A stretch of DNA of 57,433 nt, from positions 1 through 57,433 of IMG/VR virus record IMGVR_UViG_3300027903_000008, one strand, 5' to 3'. Of the stretch, positions 33,939-42,657 are shown one piece after another; the first letter of the stretch is position 1, and the number at the start of each line of letters is the position of its first letter. The position numbers were made by a program, and so were the translations under genes. The notes below the pieces were generated by a model, which saw only the letters and a list, made by a program, of their open reading frames with translations, did not search any database and was not told where the DNA came from. The DNA is from a virus.

Positions 33939-34166
33939 ATGCCAACCACGATTGCTCTCTTTGTCACGATCTGCTTAGCAGCAGACCGGGGGCCAGTCTG
34001 TCGTGAAGTGAACCTATCGGCTTACGCCGACATAGAAGCCTGCGAAGCGGCCCGCACCGACAGGGTCGCGCAGTGGAAGAAAGAGTTCTCCGAGGTGTTT
34101 CCTGGTGTGTACTGGCTTGCCGCTGAGCGCTGTGGACCTAACGCTGTAGAGGGAGATGACCTATGA
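33939..34166 (+). CDS. Small exported-type protein inside the split polymerase
   Basis: A 75-residue protein with a hydrophobic start (TTIALFVTICLAAD, weak signal sequence) and three later cysteines (CREV, CEAA, CGPN). A secreted small Cys protein is possible. Its stop overlaps the next ATG region. Confidence 0.5.
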   Translation: MPTTIALFVTICLAADRGPVCREVNLSAYADIEACEAARTDRVAQWKKEFSEVFPGVYWLAAERCGPNAVEGDDL

Positions 34167-34528
34167 TGAACGGTATTATGGTAGGGCTGGCCCTCAGTGC
34201 CGCTGTCCTCGTCCACGACGAGGCACCTCCTCACCACGCGCCTGGCGAGCGCACTCATCTGCCCTTCGCCTGCCGCACTGTCGAAGACGCCCTAACCGTA
34301 GGCGTCGCGATGGACACTATGGCCCCGCAGCGTGTCGGTGAGATTGCTCGTAAGAAGATACTCGCCGGCAAGTGTTGGACTTTGCCGCCAGTGGCTCTCG
34401 CCGAAGGCACGCTTACGGAGCAGCATGGCAGCGAGGAGAACACCACCGTCTGGGGCTATCGTCTCGATGGTGTCGCAGAGGAGTTCTACGTGCCTCTCAC
34501 CCGCGATCCTTCCGACGATGGGCTGTGA
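34163..34528 (+). CDS. Possible exported protein inside the split polymerase
   Basis: A 121-residue protein starting at the double methionine 34163, overlapping the preceding stop. A short hydrophobic start (NGIMVGLALSAAVLV) could be a signal peptide; then FACRTVEDAL and KCWTLPP provide two Cys, and the C-terminal part is beta-rich (VWGYRLDGVAEEFYVPL). It ends 15 bases before the polymerase C half. Confidence 0.55.
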   Translation: MMNGIMVGLALSAAVLVHDEAPPHHAPGERTHLPFACRTVEDALTVGVAMDTMAPQRVGEIARKKILAGKCWTLPPVALAEGTLTEQHGSEENTTVWGYRLDGVAEEFYVPLTRDPSDDGL

Positions 34529-34543
34529 CGGCTTCGCCATCAC

Positions 34544-35284
34544 ATGAAGCCAGCCACGACACCACCGGTGCGGCGCCTGTTCATCCCCTCGCTGGGCTAT
34601 CTACTCTTTGAGGGTGACCTTGCTCGCGCCGATGCACAGATTGTCGCCGCCGAGAGTGGTGACGCGGCCCTTCTGGCCGCATTTCGAGAGAACCTGGACA
34701 TCCACACCGACAACGCGAAGTGGTGTTACAGCAGTCACTTCGTGACTGCGGAGCAGCGACAGTGGAATAAGAATGGCGTCCACGCCGTCGACTACGCCTG
34801 TAAGGCGCGCACCCTCGCTACCACATTACACGTCTCCGTGAGACGCGCCGAGGAATGGATAGACCGATGGTTCACGCTGCACCCGTCTATCCTCGATTGG
34901 CACAAACGAGTCGATCGCGAGCTACGGCTTCGCCGCACCGTGAGCAATATCTACGGCTTCCGCAAATATTACACGGACCGCCTCGACGCTCTGCTGCCGC
35001 AGGCCCTCGCATGGATCGCGTCTTCGACAGTCAGCATAACGATCAATAAGGCACTGTTCCGTATCTACAGCGAGCTGCCGCTCGTGAGGCCTCTATTGCA
35101 GATCCACGACAGCGTTCTCGGGCAGGTTCCACTAGACCAGGCTGACGCTCTCCTACCGTCTATCCGAGAGGCAATGCAAGTCGAGATACCTTACTCTCAA
35201 CCACTCGTCATCCCCGTGACGCTCAAAGTCAGCACCAAATCATGGGGGGACATGGAAACATGGCCGTGGAAGGAAGCAGCATGA
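34544..35284 (+). CDS. DNA polymerase A, C-terminal (catalytic) half
   Basis: A 246-residue protein with the polymerase A palm and fingers that the upstream gene lacks. Motif A is FEGDLARADAQ (Asp25), motif B is RQWNKNGVHAVDY (Arg72, Lys76, Tyr84) and motif C is QIHDSVLG (Asp189; Ser replaces the Glu of HDE). Pol I-type proteins normally carry NLQNI and motif A in one chain, 20-30 residues apart. It probably pairs with the N half to give an active replicase. Starts at ATG 34544; the nearby GTG of the preceding gene end is not used. Confidence 0.88.
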   Translation: MKPATTPPVRRLFIPSLGYLLFEGDLARADAQIVAAESGDAALLAAFRENLDIHTDNAKWCYSSHFVTAEQRQWNKNGVHAVDYACKARTLATTLHVSVRRAEEWIDRWFTLHPSILDWHKRVDRELRLRRTVSNIYGFRKYYTDRLDALLPQALAWIASSTVSITINKALFRIYSELPLVRPLLQIHDSVLGQVPLDQADALLPSIREAMQVEIPYSQPLVIPVTLKVSTKSWGDMETWPWKEAA

Positions 35285-35706
35285 TAGTTACACTGTGTGG
35301 AAGCGTCCGCTTCGAGCAGGACTTCATTGATGCGCAGCGAGAACTTATGTTGCGGGGGATCGCCTGTTACTCTCTCGCTGTGCTACCGTCGCATCGTCCG
35401 AAGGACGAGGCTTGGCAAGATGGCGCGTTCGCGAAGACCATCGCTGATCTCGTTCACTTCGACAAAATCCTTCATAGTGACAAGGTCCTTGTATTAGGTG
35501 ATGGGTATATCGGTCTATCGACGGCGAGAGAGATCGTGTGGGCCGTTCTGCAGAGGAAAGTTATAGTCGAACAGTGGGAGCTTGACGGTAGCCGGGTTAG
35601 TTGGGATGCCATCGTGGATTCCCTCTCTGAGTCTACACCGACGACAGAGCATAGTTATATTTATAAAGAGGCGCTCTCGGTCATGCAGTTTTTGAGTCTG
35701 CGATGA
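35281..35706 (+). CDS. Nucleoside 2-deoxyribosyltransferase-like protein
   Basis: A 141-residue protein from the ATG at 35281 overlapping the polymerase stop (ATGA). It begins VTLCGSVRFEQDF and later has HSDKVLVLGDGYIGLSTAREI, the layout of the nucleoside 2-deoxyribosyltransferase/DUF4406-like Rossmann family (CGS start, Asp-rich DGY..S.S..REI). Such enzymes exchange or hydrolyse nucleotide bases. Exact reaction not known. Confidence 0.72.
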   Translation: MIVTLCGSVRFEQDFIDAQRELMLRGIACYSLAVLPSHRPKDEAWQDGAFAKTIADLVHFDKILHSDKVLVLGDGYIGLSTAREIVWAVLQRKVIVEQWELDGSRVSWDAIVDSLSESTPTTEHSYIYKEALSVMQFLSLR

Positions 35707-35897
35707 TTGTCAGACATGACGCCGAGTGTCCTAAGCGGCTTGAGGCGCATATCGAATGTACGAGCACGCGTGGTTACGCCGTTGTGAACCTATGCCGATG
35801 CAGAGCGGTCCGGCTGCGCGTCAGCCGGTTCTTCAAACGCTTCGCGACGGCCGAAAAGGCGCGGAAAGCCTTGACCGCCGCCCCGGACGGGGCCTAA
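35703..35897 (+). CDS. Small basic Cys-rich protein
   Basis: A 64-residue basic protein coupled to the deoxyribosyltransferase-like gene. CPKRLEAHIECTSTRG and LCRCRAVRL hold four cysteines. A CTCCCGC-TTC-GCGGGAG hairpin (35899-35915) directly follows the stop. Function unknown. Confidence 0.5.
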   Translation: MIVRHDAECPKRLEAHIECTSTRGYAVVNLCRCRAVRLRVSRFFKRFATAEKARKALTAAPDGA

Positions 35898-36024
35898 CCT
35901 CCCGCTTCGCGGGAGCCGAACGAAAGGCCCACAAAGCTTGCCGAATCAGCCACCCCAATCCACCGGCGAGCGTCGCACGATCTCGTCGATAGTCCCCCCC
36001 AACAACCTCGACGATCTATGAGAA

Positions 36025-37305
36025 ATGCCGCGGCATTTCCCAGACTGGATCGAAGCATACATGTCTCTAGTGCGAGGCAAGACAGAAGCGCCAGAGGTAT
36101 ACTCTTGGTGGTCTGCCGTCGCAACGATCGCCGCCGCGCTGACGCGCAGCGTGTGGATAGACGAAGTCCGCTACCGCTTCTACCCTAACTTCCTTATTGT
36201 CTTAGCTGCACGCCCCGGCGTCGCAAAGAAGTCCACGACCATAGACGAGTGTGTCGGCATCCTCCGCGACATGGACATCAAGCCGTCGCTCTTCGGTCCA
36301 CAGGAGACTACTTGGCCGGCACTATGTGAGAGTTTCGCAAAGCACACGCATAGGCGTCCAGTCGGCTCCGCCGACCCAGCCGCGCTAGACACTGAGTTCG
36401 ACGTACAGTGCGCAATGACCCTTTGCCTGCGCGAGTTCGGGACGTTCCTCCGCCCTGGCGACCGCGACATGATCAACGGCATCACGGACCTATGGGACGG
36501 CGGCGACCGGGTCTATATCAAGTCCACGAAGACCAGCGGCGTAGACACGATACAGAACCCTTTCCTAAACATCATCGGCGCCGCCACAGCGCAGTGGCTC
36601 CGCGACAACTTCCGTGAGTTCGCCGGTTGGGGCATCGCTTCGCGAATAATCTTCGTCCACAGCGACGCCGACCCGACGCCAATATGGAGCCCAAGCGAAC
36701 TGATAGACAGCACTTCGTGGCAAAACACCAGGTCACGTCTGCAAGATGATCTCCGTGACATAATGTTACTGCGGGGGCCGTTCTGCTTCGCCGCCGACGC
36801 GGCGAACCGTGCGAAGGTGTGGTACGAAGATGTAATGCGCACTGCGTCAGCTTACGCCCGTACCGAAGGCGCGGACACATGGGTCTGTGACTTCCTCGCC
36901 CGCAAACAGGTACATGCGCACAAGCTCGCGATGATCCTCGCCGCTTCGCGACGTACGGACCTAACGATCACACTCGCTGACTACGAAGATGCTATAGTCC
37001 GAGTGGAAGCTATAGAGAGCGAGATTCGTCGTATCTTCGCTATTACCCTAGTGCCGTCGCCCGCCGCCGCAATGGAGCACGCCATCTTTGCCGTGGTGAA
37101 GGGTGAGCTGTGCAATGGATTAGCTGGCACGGCGAGCCGGCGGTACATCTTCAACCGCATAGCCGCTTACGTTGATGGAGGCACAGCCGACCGCATGCTC
37201 TCTAGCTTCGTACGCCGTGGAGTTCTACACGAAGAGGTGAACAGGGAGGGACCACAGATCATCCTTTCAGAGAATGCCGACGAAATCTTCAACCACAGAC
37301 ATTAA
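36025..37305 (+). CDS. DUF3987-type helicase-like ATPase
   Basis: A 426-residue protein. The DUF3987 pattern is visible: WIEAYMSL start, a nucleotide-binding loop in ARPGVAKKSTT (about residues 57-67, with Lys in place of the usual second Gly), a REFGTFLRPG segment, and GWGIASRIIFVHSD. Proteins of this group replace or accompany DnaB-like helicases in phages. No primase is visible in the window. The Walker A deviation is noted; it may bind nucleotide weakly. Confidence 0.68.
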   Translation: MPRHFPDWIEAYMSLVRGKTEAPEVYSWWSAVATIAAALTRSVWIDEVRYRFYPNFLIVLAARPGVAKKSTTIDECVGILRDMDIKPSLFGPQETTWPALCESFAKHTHRRPVGSADPAALDTEFDVQCAMTLCLREFGTFLRPGDRDMINGITDLWDGGDRVYIKSTKTSGVDTIQNPFLNIIGAATAQWLRDNFREFAGWGIASRIIFVHSDADPTPIWSPSELIDSTSWQNTRSRLQDDLRDIMLLRGPFCFAADAANRAKVWYEDVMRTASAYARTEGADTWVCDFLARKQVHAHKLAMILAASRRTDLTITLADYEDAIVRVEAIESEIRRIFAITLVPSPAAAMEHAIFAVVKGELCNGLAGTASRRYIFNRIAAYVDGGTADRMLSSFVRRGVLHEEVNREGPQIILSENADEIFNHRH

Positions 37306-37318
37306 GGGAAGGATCTAC

Positions 37319-37519
37319 ATGTCAATAGATAGAACGCCAGAAGACTTCGCGATAGAGTATGGGGAGTATCTCGCTGAAGCAGCCGAACGTTTTCTGTCCG
37401 TCCTCAACGTAGGCAACAAAGATCTAGACGATGACTGGCGTTCTCTAGAGAACGCGATCCATGAGTTTCGCAAGAGGAGAGCAAGATGTATGACCAAAGG
37501 GGGAGAGAGTGAGCAATGA
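37319..37519 (+). CDS. Small acidic hypothetical protein
   Basis: A 66-residue helical protein from the ATG at 37319 behind GGGAAGGATC. Two amphipathic helices rich in Glu/Arg. Coupled to the following gene (ATGA). Confidence 0.5.
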   Translation: MSIDRTPEDFAIEYGEYLAEAAERFLSVLNVGNKDLDDDWRSLENAIHEFRKRRARCMTKGGESEQ

Positions 37520-37953
37520 ACATAAAAGCTGGTGTCTGCGATGGCAAAGTCTACGTCGAGTTTGAGAATGGTGACCGTACTCGCCTACTGCTCTCACCTG
37601 AGACAGCGATGGAGCTCGGCTCATTCATCTGCGACGCTGCCCGCCGCATTGTGGCTTCGCCACAACTTACCGACAGTTCAACCCTTCATACCACGGAACC
37701 TCACAAACCGGCTGCTTCGCAGTCGTGGATCGAAGATCGACGGCTGCCTCCCACGTCAAAGAAGTCGTACAAATGTGTTCGTGACGGGTGTACATCGAAG
37801 CCCACAACGCACCACTTCTATCTTATGGACGAGGGGTATGTGTGCAGCGATCATTTGCCGCCGCCCGACGCGTCGAAGTTCCTCGTGGGGCAGCCGCCGA
37901 GCGAGAGGAAGGCAGCCGAAGCTGCGGCTGCGGCTTCGCCGCAGAATGGCTGA
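37516..37953 (+). CDS. Zinc-finger-like hypothetical protein
   Basis: A 145-residue protein: beta-rich N-terminal 40 residues, a middle linker, and CVRDGC, CSDH in the C-terminal half as a possible zinc site. An Ala-rich tail ends in a CTGCGGC-TTC-GCCGCAG hairpin (37928-37944). Another hairpin TTGTGGC-TTC-GCCACAA lies at 37649-37665. Confidence 0.55.
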   Translation: MNIKAGVCDGKVYVEFENGDRTRLLLSPETAMELGSFICDAARRIVASPQLTDSSTLHTTEPHKPAASQSWIEDRRLPPTSKKSYKCVRDGCTSKPTTHHFYLMDEGYVCSDHLPPPDASKFLVGQPPSERKAAEAAAAASPQNG

Positions 37954-38149
37954 GTTCTGGGTGCAGCCTCTCACTCTCGCGCAGGTCGACACGATAGCGC
38001 AGCGGCTCCATCGCGGACAGTGGAAGCGGTGGAAATGGAATTTTGGTCGCGGAGCGACCAAGGCAGCAGATTGGGGTTACAACCCCGGCGCACCCACCGA
38101 AACACCTTGCTTTTCTAGCAGCCCCACTGCTAAGAAAGGGAATGGATGA
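37946..38149 (+). CDS. Small basic Trp-rich protein
   Basis: A 67-residue protein starting at ATG 37946 within the end of the preceding gene. Trp-rich and basic (WKRWKWNFGRGATKAADWGY). A TTGGTCGC-GGA-GCGACCAA hairpin (38043-38061) lies inside. Function unknown. Confidence 0.5.
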   Translation: MAEFWVQPLTLAQVDTIAQRLHRGQWKRWKWNFGRGATKAADWGYNPGAPTETPCFSSSPTAKKGNG

Positions 38150-38312
38150 CCAGCGTTTCAACGGCTCCGCCGCTACCGATCATGACGCTGAGGCAGTGCT
38201 CGCTACGATGATGCTGAGCGATCTGGCACGGCTGTTCCCTCACCACGCTCGTCAGCTGGCAGCGGCGAAGCCGCTGCTGCCGAGGAGAGACAATGCCGAC
38301 GATCTCGAATAA
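38142..38312 (+). CDS. Small hypothetical protein
   Basis: A 56-residue helical protein overlapping the stop of the previous gene. Contains a GCAGCGGC-GAA-GCCGCTGC hairpin (38259-38277). Overlaps the start of the holin-like gene by 20 bases. Confidence 0.5.
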   Translation: MDDQRFNGSAATDHDAEAVLATMMLSDLARLFPHHARQLAAAKPLLPRRDNADDLE

Positions 38313-38463
38313 GGTTGTAGCCTCCACGCTGAGCGGAGCCGTGGTCACGATCCTCGTATGGGCCATAGAGCTCTTCGGTGTGACCGTGCCAGGGGAGGTT
38401 GCGGCGGCGATGACGACTGTGGTCGGCGGCCTCGCCGGTTACATCACCCCGCATCAACAATAA
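38293..38463 (+). CDS. Candidate holin / small membrane protein
   Basis: A 56-residue protein from ATG 38293. It has a polar start (PTISNKVV), a first transmembrane segment (TLSGAVVTILVWAIELFGV), a short Pro-Gly loop, and a second hydrophobic stretch (AAAMTTVVGGLAGYI). This matches small two-helix phage membrane proteins often annotated as holins. It is the last plus-strand gene before the convergent leftward block. Confidence 0.6.
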   Translation: MPTISNKVVASTLSGAVVTILVWAIELFGVTVPGEVAAAMTTVVGGLAGYITPHQQ

Positions 38464-38488
38464 TGGCTTGCTGCGCTCGCATTATCAT

Positions 38489-38857
38489 CTAACCCTCCGA
38501 TGCCCGCACGAAGCACATCGGCGTGGACACTCCATATGAGTTATGGACACAAGCCACCGGCCGTCCCGTCGGATTGTCGACCCGATCCAGAACCTTCTCC
38601 TTCTTGAAGAGCACCCACTCCCCGTGGAACTTCACTTCGACTGAGCCTGGCTCCGCTCCGCTCCGGTAGTCATCCACCTGTTCACAGTCATGGTGCTCAG
38701 CGCAGCATGAGAGGCCACTGCCGCCGTAGATGCCTCCTGTGGAGCCGGGCATCTTGAGCGATCGGTAGAAGTCGGCCCAGAGCTCACCGTCGTCGTGCGC
38801 CAAGGCTGGCATCCCCGACAGCATTACGCCTAGCAGAAGCAACGCCCCGATGCACAC
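38489..38857 (-). CDS. Exported protein, hypothetical
   Basis: About 122 residues from a GTG at 38857 (start uncertain as the frame is open further upstream). A signal peptide (CIGALLLLGVMLSGMPALAHDD) is followed by a Cys-containing domain (GLSCCAEHHDCEQVDDY) and a C-terminal KKEKVLDRVDNPTGRPVAC segment, as in small periplasmic phage or bacterial proteins of unknown function. It converges on the holin-like gene with a 25-base gap. Confidence 0.6.
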   Translation of the reverse strand: MCIGALLLLGVMLSGMPALAHDDGELWADFYRSLKMPGSTGGIYGGSGLSCCAEHHDCEQVDDYRSGAEPGSVEVKFHGEWVLFKKEKVLDRVDNPTGRPVACVHNSYGVSTPMCFVRASEG

Positions 38858-39042
38858 AGCTGCGCGAGATGTCCCTCGTCTCCTATGGTGGGCTTGGTCT
38901 TGGGCGAGGCCCTCTTCGGCACCGGTCGCTCGGTGAGGCCGGTACGCAGGAAATAATGGTAGTCCGTCTGACATTTCCGACACCAGCGTTGCCCCGGATG
39001 CCGTGGGCGCTCCTCGCACTTTGAGCATAGCCTCTCACTCAT
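38830..39042 (-). CDS. Small zinc-ribbon protein
   Basis: A 70-residue protein from the ATG at 39042 overlapping the previous stop (ATGA). LCSKCEERPRH and WCRKCQTDY form a four-Cys ribbon; a basic tail follows. Role unknown. Confidence 0.55.
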   Translation of the reverse strand: MSERLCSKCEERPRHPGQRWCRKCQTDYHYFLRTGLTERPVPKRASPKTKPTIGDEGHLAQLCASGRCFC

Positions 39043-39134
39043 TGCAACAACAGGCACACAACACCTACCCCCGCGAAGTAGAAAAACAGCCCCACGACGC
39101 ATCCAAAGAAGAAGGTCTTAGCTGGCTCGATCAT
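39039..39134 (-). CDS. 31-residue membrane peptide
   Basis: ATG at 39134 overlaps the upstream stop (ATGA) and its TGA overlaps the next start. It is one hydrophobic helix (FFGCVVGLFFYFAGVGVVCLLL) with a short basic-acidic start. Support is the coupling on both sides. Confidence 0.55.
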   Translation of the reverse strand: MIEPAKTFFFGCVVGLFFYFAGVGVVCLLLQ

Positions 39135-39469
39135 TTTCTCGGCTGCGACGTATAGCCGTCGGCCCCTAGCTTGACCCTTACGTCCGTCAGCACATCGGTC
39201 AGTCGGGTGAGGCCGGCCCGAAACTCGGCTGCGGATTGCCCTAAGCTCGCGCGGATCTCGGCCTGAAACGCTACGTCCGAAGCCCGCTGCGCCTCGAAGT
39301 CGCTGCGCATAGCTGCAACGCGCAGCTCATGACCAGCCACCGCAACCTGGAGGCTCTGCACGGCCGAGAAGTTCCACGCGAACAGCGACAGGAAAACAGC
39401 GCCGAGGACACCCAGAAGAATTTTCATCTTCCCGTTCGGAAATGACTCCACCGTCAGAGTCTCCGACAT
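39131..39469 (-). CDS. Membrane protein with coiled-coil domain, possible lysis accessory
   Basis: About 112 residues from ATG 39469 (an ATG at 39490 is also open). One N-terminal transmembrane segment (ILLGVLGAVFLSLFAWN, about 16-32) is followed by a helical domain with heptad-like spacing, the shape of an i-spanin or similar membrane-anchored coiled coil. No o-spanin partner was found beside it. Confidence 0.5.
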   Translation of the reverse strand: MSETLTVESFPNGKMKILLGVLGAVFLSLFAWNFSAVQSLQVAVAGHELRVAAMRSDFEAQRASDVAFQAEIRASLGQSAAEFRAGLTRLTDVLTDVRVKLGADGYTSQPRK

Positions 39470-39504
39470 TGTTGTCACGGGGAGCGTCAAAATCTCGTCA
39501 GAGG

Positions 39505-39765
39505 CTAAGGGCGTTCCACGAGGGAGTATCCGTAGGCGAACTTACCTAAGATTGCAACTGGAGCATCGACCTGTAGCAGACGGCGGCGCAGGTAGAAGAT
39601 TGAGACGCGAACCGAAGAGGCGTCCCGCTCAGCGGCCACGTGTCTCCCCCAGGCCAAATGTAGGAGGGTCTGCCATCTTACCCATCCAGGCCGGCGACGC
39701 CACAGAATACCAAGGATCTCCAAGCCGGTCCCTCTGATCGGAACGACCTTGTCACCGACCTGCAT
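39505..39765 (-). CDS. OmpR/PhoB-type winged-helix transcription regulator
   Basis: An 86-residue protein from ATG 39765. A winged-helix pattern is clear: LEILGILWRRRPGWV, then SVRVSIFYLRRRL as recognition helix and FAYGYSLVE as the wing. No receiver domain is present. The same frame stays open upstream to 39864 and encodes a CERC pair with plausible coding sequence but no ATG, GTG or TTG; a CTG at 39843, two bases past the preceding stop codon, could be the true start. Probably a phage late-gene regulator, though DNA targets are unknown. Confidence 0.68.
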   Translation of the reverse strand: MQVGDKVVPIRGTGLEILGILWRRRPGWVRWQTLLHLAWGRHVAAERDASSVRVSIFYLRRRLLQVDAPVAILGKFAYGYSLVERP

Positions 39766-39844
39766 AAAGTTCGCGGACGCCTGAACGAACGGAGGAAAAT
39801 CCCTCGGGTGCCGTATCTCGTCGAGACATCGCTCGCACAGCAGG

Positions 39845-40102
39845 TCAGTGGTCCTCGAAGGGTATCATGCCCGCCTCGCGCGCTCGCGCCAGTGCCCGCA
39901 TGTAGTACGCGTCCTCCAAACCACATCCGGCGGACTTTGCCGGCTCTGCCGGCATAGGGGCGTCTCCCCATACCCACCCCCAACCACAACATCGGTCGCA
40001 CGACTTCGGCCCGTACGGCGCCAAAGGATCGCCCGCCGGCCGCGGCACCCGGCACGTACCCTTGCACTCCGGGCACTGAATTTTCACTCGACCCAACTTC
40101 AT
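39845..40102 (-). CDS. DnaJ-type zinc-finger small protein
   Basis: An 85-residue protein with CPECKGTCRVP and CDRCCGWGWVW, the CxxCxG repeat pattern of DnaJ cysteine-rich domains, and a helical end (EDAYYMRALARAREAG). It precedes the regulator gene. It may be a small chaperone-like or nucleic acid-binding protein. Confidence 0.6.
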   Translation of the reverse strand: MKLGRVKIQCPECKGTCRVPRPAGDPLAPYGPKSCDRCCGWGWVWGDAPMPAEPAKSAGCGLEDAYYMRALARAREAGMIPFEDH

Positions 40103-40104
40103 AC

Positions 40105-42657
40105 TCAGTGCAGATGGAGGCCAGTAAGGGCGCTGCTCACGTTTACGTGATAAAACTGTAGCTCAGTTACGCCTGCCGGTAGTGGCGTAGGCACGGCAGG
40201 ATGAAGTGCACGCATCTGGGTAAGCGCCGTGGTCAGGAACGCTGGGTCGTAGGTCCCTTGCTCCGCAATCGGCGAACTCGTCGAGCCCGGCGGCGGGTTA
40301 AAGGTTGATTGCCCATTGAGAAGTTCGCTCGTATCCGCCGGGCTCGATGTATCGCTGAAGAACGTCGAAGACGGCCCGACCATGCCGATGCCGGCGACTT
40401 TCCCGCCCGTGCCGTTGCCAGTGATGTGAGTCGTACCGTTAGAGAACAACCCAGTGAGGGCCGCGACGCCTTGGAAGTTATTGAGCGCGAGGGCGACCTG
40501 ACCTCCCGGTGCGGTCATGTTCACCGCAGAGCCGGCATAGGTGAAAGCGCTAATCCCGGTAACGTTGGCGACCAAAACAGTCTCGGGTGTACCTTCGGCC
40601 CACACGGCGACAAGACTGACATGGGCTCCATTCGAGACGCCAAAATTCTGGTAATCGTTCGCGATAGACCCACCCCAAACGTTAGTCGTACCGCCCTGCC
40701 AATTGCCAGCTGCGGCTTGCGCACCCCCAGTTATAACTGTGCTAACCGTCCCCACTGCGCTCGCCGCCACTGCGAAAAGACTATGAATTTCAACCTGTGT
40801 GTAGTCAAGAGCGTCGACAAAAAGATTGGTCTGAGACGATGAGAGAAGAGGCTCAAGTATGAAGACGCGGCTGCCGACTTGATCGACATTGGTCGCCTCG
40901 ATGCCATTGGCGATATTGATCCCGTTGACCAGAAAATCACGTAAGATACACTTGTTGGGTCCGATGAGCTTGATCACCGGCCCAGACGATGCCCCATTGG
41001 CCCAGTTGAGCGCGGAATAATAGCCGTCACCGATTATCTGAATGCCACTGTTGACAGTGGCGGGGACAGTGATAGTTGAGGTCAGACTATACGATCCCAC
41101 GGGAATATGGACAACCGGATGTACGGATGATCCGGTCTGCTCGGCATTCGCGGCGTTCGTTACTCCCTGTTGGACGGAGCAAGGGGCAACCGTAGTACAG
41201 GCCGTGCCGGACCCGGTTGGAGATGTCTCGAAGACCGTGCGACCGAGGTTCGGCGGCGTGCCCGGCAGGATAGGTGGGCGCGGGTTGATCGCAGCGCGAG
41301 GGACTACCTGGTCGTCTATCGAATGGCCGTGGAAGCCGACGCCGGACGCATTGAACGTTTCCGACGGCGTGATAGTAAAGATGTTCCCGATCGAGAACAG
41401 ATCTCCATAGGACGTTGCAACTGGCCCAGTTGTGCCGGTCAAGCTCCTAATTATATTGTCGATGAATACAACCGGGCCGTAGTCTACCTCGAAGAGTGCT
41501 CCGTTCGTGACCACCGTCGTATCAAGAACCGTATTGCCTTGAATGACTACACCGTTCGATGAGTTTGAGCCACCCCCGTACCAGAAACGGTTGGACCCCG
41601 ACGAATAGTTGTCCATGATATCGAAGGCGCCAGTATTCCCATAATTCATATCTGCGAAGGTCGAACCTTGGAAGATACTGTTGAGCACATGAAAATTACC
41701 AGCCCCTGGAGAGTTGGAGACACCAATGGCATTATTCTGAAAAAGTGAATACCATACAAACATGTTCAGCGCATTAAAGTTCTTCATCAATATACCATAA
41801 GATGTATTATTGATGAACTTCCCTCGCAGCATCGAGGTCTCGGAGCATCCAAAATCTATATTGCCACAACGGACCCCAATACCAACGTTTTCAAATACAT
41901 CGTCGGAGTATTCATTGGCGGTATCAAAATTACTGCTCGTATTATCTGACTTGGACTGATCAACAGCGACGACAGCATTGCCTTGACCATTGAAGGTTAG
42001 GCGTGCAAAACGCGAATAGGCGTTCCCGTTGAGGTAGAGCATAGATTCGTTGACGCTCGTCATCGCCTCCGGTCCAATTGTCAGCGGTATAGAGCCATTA
42101 TTAGAGTACGGGGCAATTTTATAATTGTTGCCTCCAAGATTAGTTACGACCACGGTAGGGTTCGGCACTCCCGTTCCGGTAAGTCTTTGCCCTGACTGTA
42201 TAGTCCCGCTGACGCCCGACACCGACAATGTAAAAACGCACGAGGAGGGACATCCCGTCGTAGAGATCGTGCCAGTGAAGTTGGCAGCGGCCACAGCCGA
42301 GTTTCCAGCCCACAGGATAGCCGTGGTAGCCGGATCGGCGCCGATGAGACTAACGTACAGTTGGGCCGCTAGTGTCAAAGTCGAGGTGATCTTATATGTA
42401 CCAGCCGGGAAGTACAGGACTGGCTGAGAAGAGCTAAGCCCATTGAGACACGTTTGGATCGCAGCCGTGTCGTCGGTCGTGCCGTCCCCGACGGCGCCAC
42501 AGGCGGTCTTGACGTTCCTCCAGCTCGGAAACGGCCCGACGAACTCCTCGTCGCTCACTTGCGGCGTACCGCCGAGGATGACATATCCATTGGCTGCTAG
42601 CGCAGCCAATAGGAGACTTGCTGCCGCCGCTACGGTTATGACGAGCCTGCTTGTCAT
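40105..42657 (-). CDS. Pectate-lyase-superfamily tailspike with N-terminal signal-like segment
   Basis: An 850-residue protein. The first 30 residues are hydrophobic ([20 protein letters not shown]). A Pectate_lyase_3-type start follows ([20 protein letters not shown], then YFPAGTYKI), then beta-helix repeats rich in Asn/Gly. A second copy of the fold begins around residue 480-530 ([30 protein letters not shown]). Two stacked beta-helix domains are consistent with a trimeric polysaccharide-binding or -cleaving spike. Catalytic residues were not placed. Confidence 0.8.
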   Translation of the reverse strand: MTSRLVITVAAAASLLLAALAANGYVILGGTPQVSDEEFVGPFPSWRNVKTACGAVGDGTTDDTAAIQTCLNGLSSSQPVLYFPAGTYKITSTLTLAAQLYVSLIGADPATTAILWAGNSAVAAANFTGTISTTGCPSSCVFTLSVSGVSGTIQSGQRLTGTGVPNPTVVVTNLGGNNYKIAPYSNNGSIPLTIGPEAMTSVNESMLYLNGNAYSRFARLTFNGQGNAVVAVDQSKSDNTSSNFDTANEYSDDVFENVGIGVRCGNIDFGCSETSMLRGKFINNTSYGILMKNFNALNMFVWYSLFQNNAIGVSNSPGAGNFHVLNSIFQGSTFADMNYGNTGAFDIMDNYSSGSNRFWYGGGSNSSNGVVIQGNTVLDTTVVTNGALFEVDYGPVVFIDNIIRSLTGTTGPVATSYGDLFSIGNIFTITPSETFNASGVGFHGHSIDDQVVPRAAINPRPPILPGTPPNLGRTVFETSPTGSGTACTTVAPCSVQQGVTNAANAEQTGSSVHPVVHIPVGSYSLTSTITVPATVNSGIQIIGDGYYSALNWANGASSGPVIKLIGPNKCILRDFLVNGINIANGIEATNVDQVGSRVFILEPLLSSSQTNLFVDALDYTQVEIHSLFAVAASAVGTVSTVITGGAQAAAGNWQGGTTNVWGGSIANDYQNFGVSNGAHVSLVAVWAEGTPETVLVANVTGISAFTYAGSAVNMTAPGGQVALALNNFQGVAALTGLFSNGTTHITGNGTGGKVAGIGMVGPSSTFFSDTSSPADTSELLNGQSTFNPPPGSTSSPIAEQGTYDPAFLTTALTQMRALHPAVPTPLPAGVTELQFYHVNVSSALTGLHLH

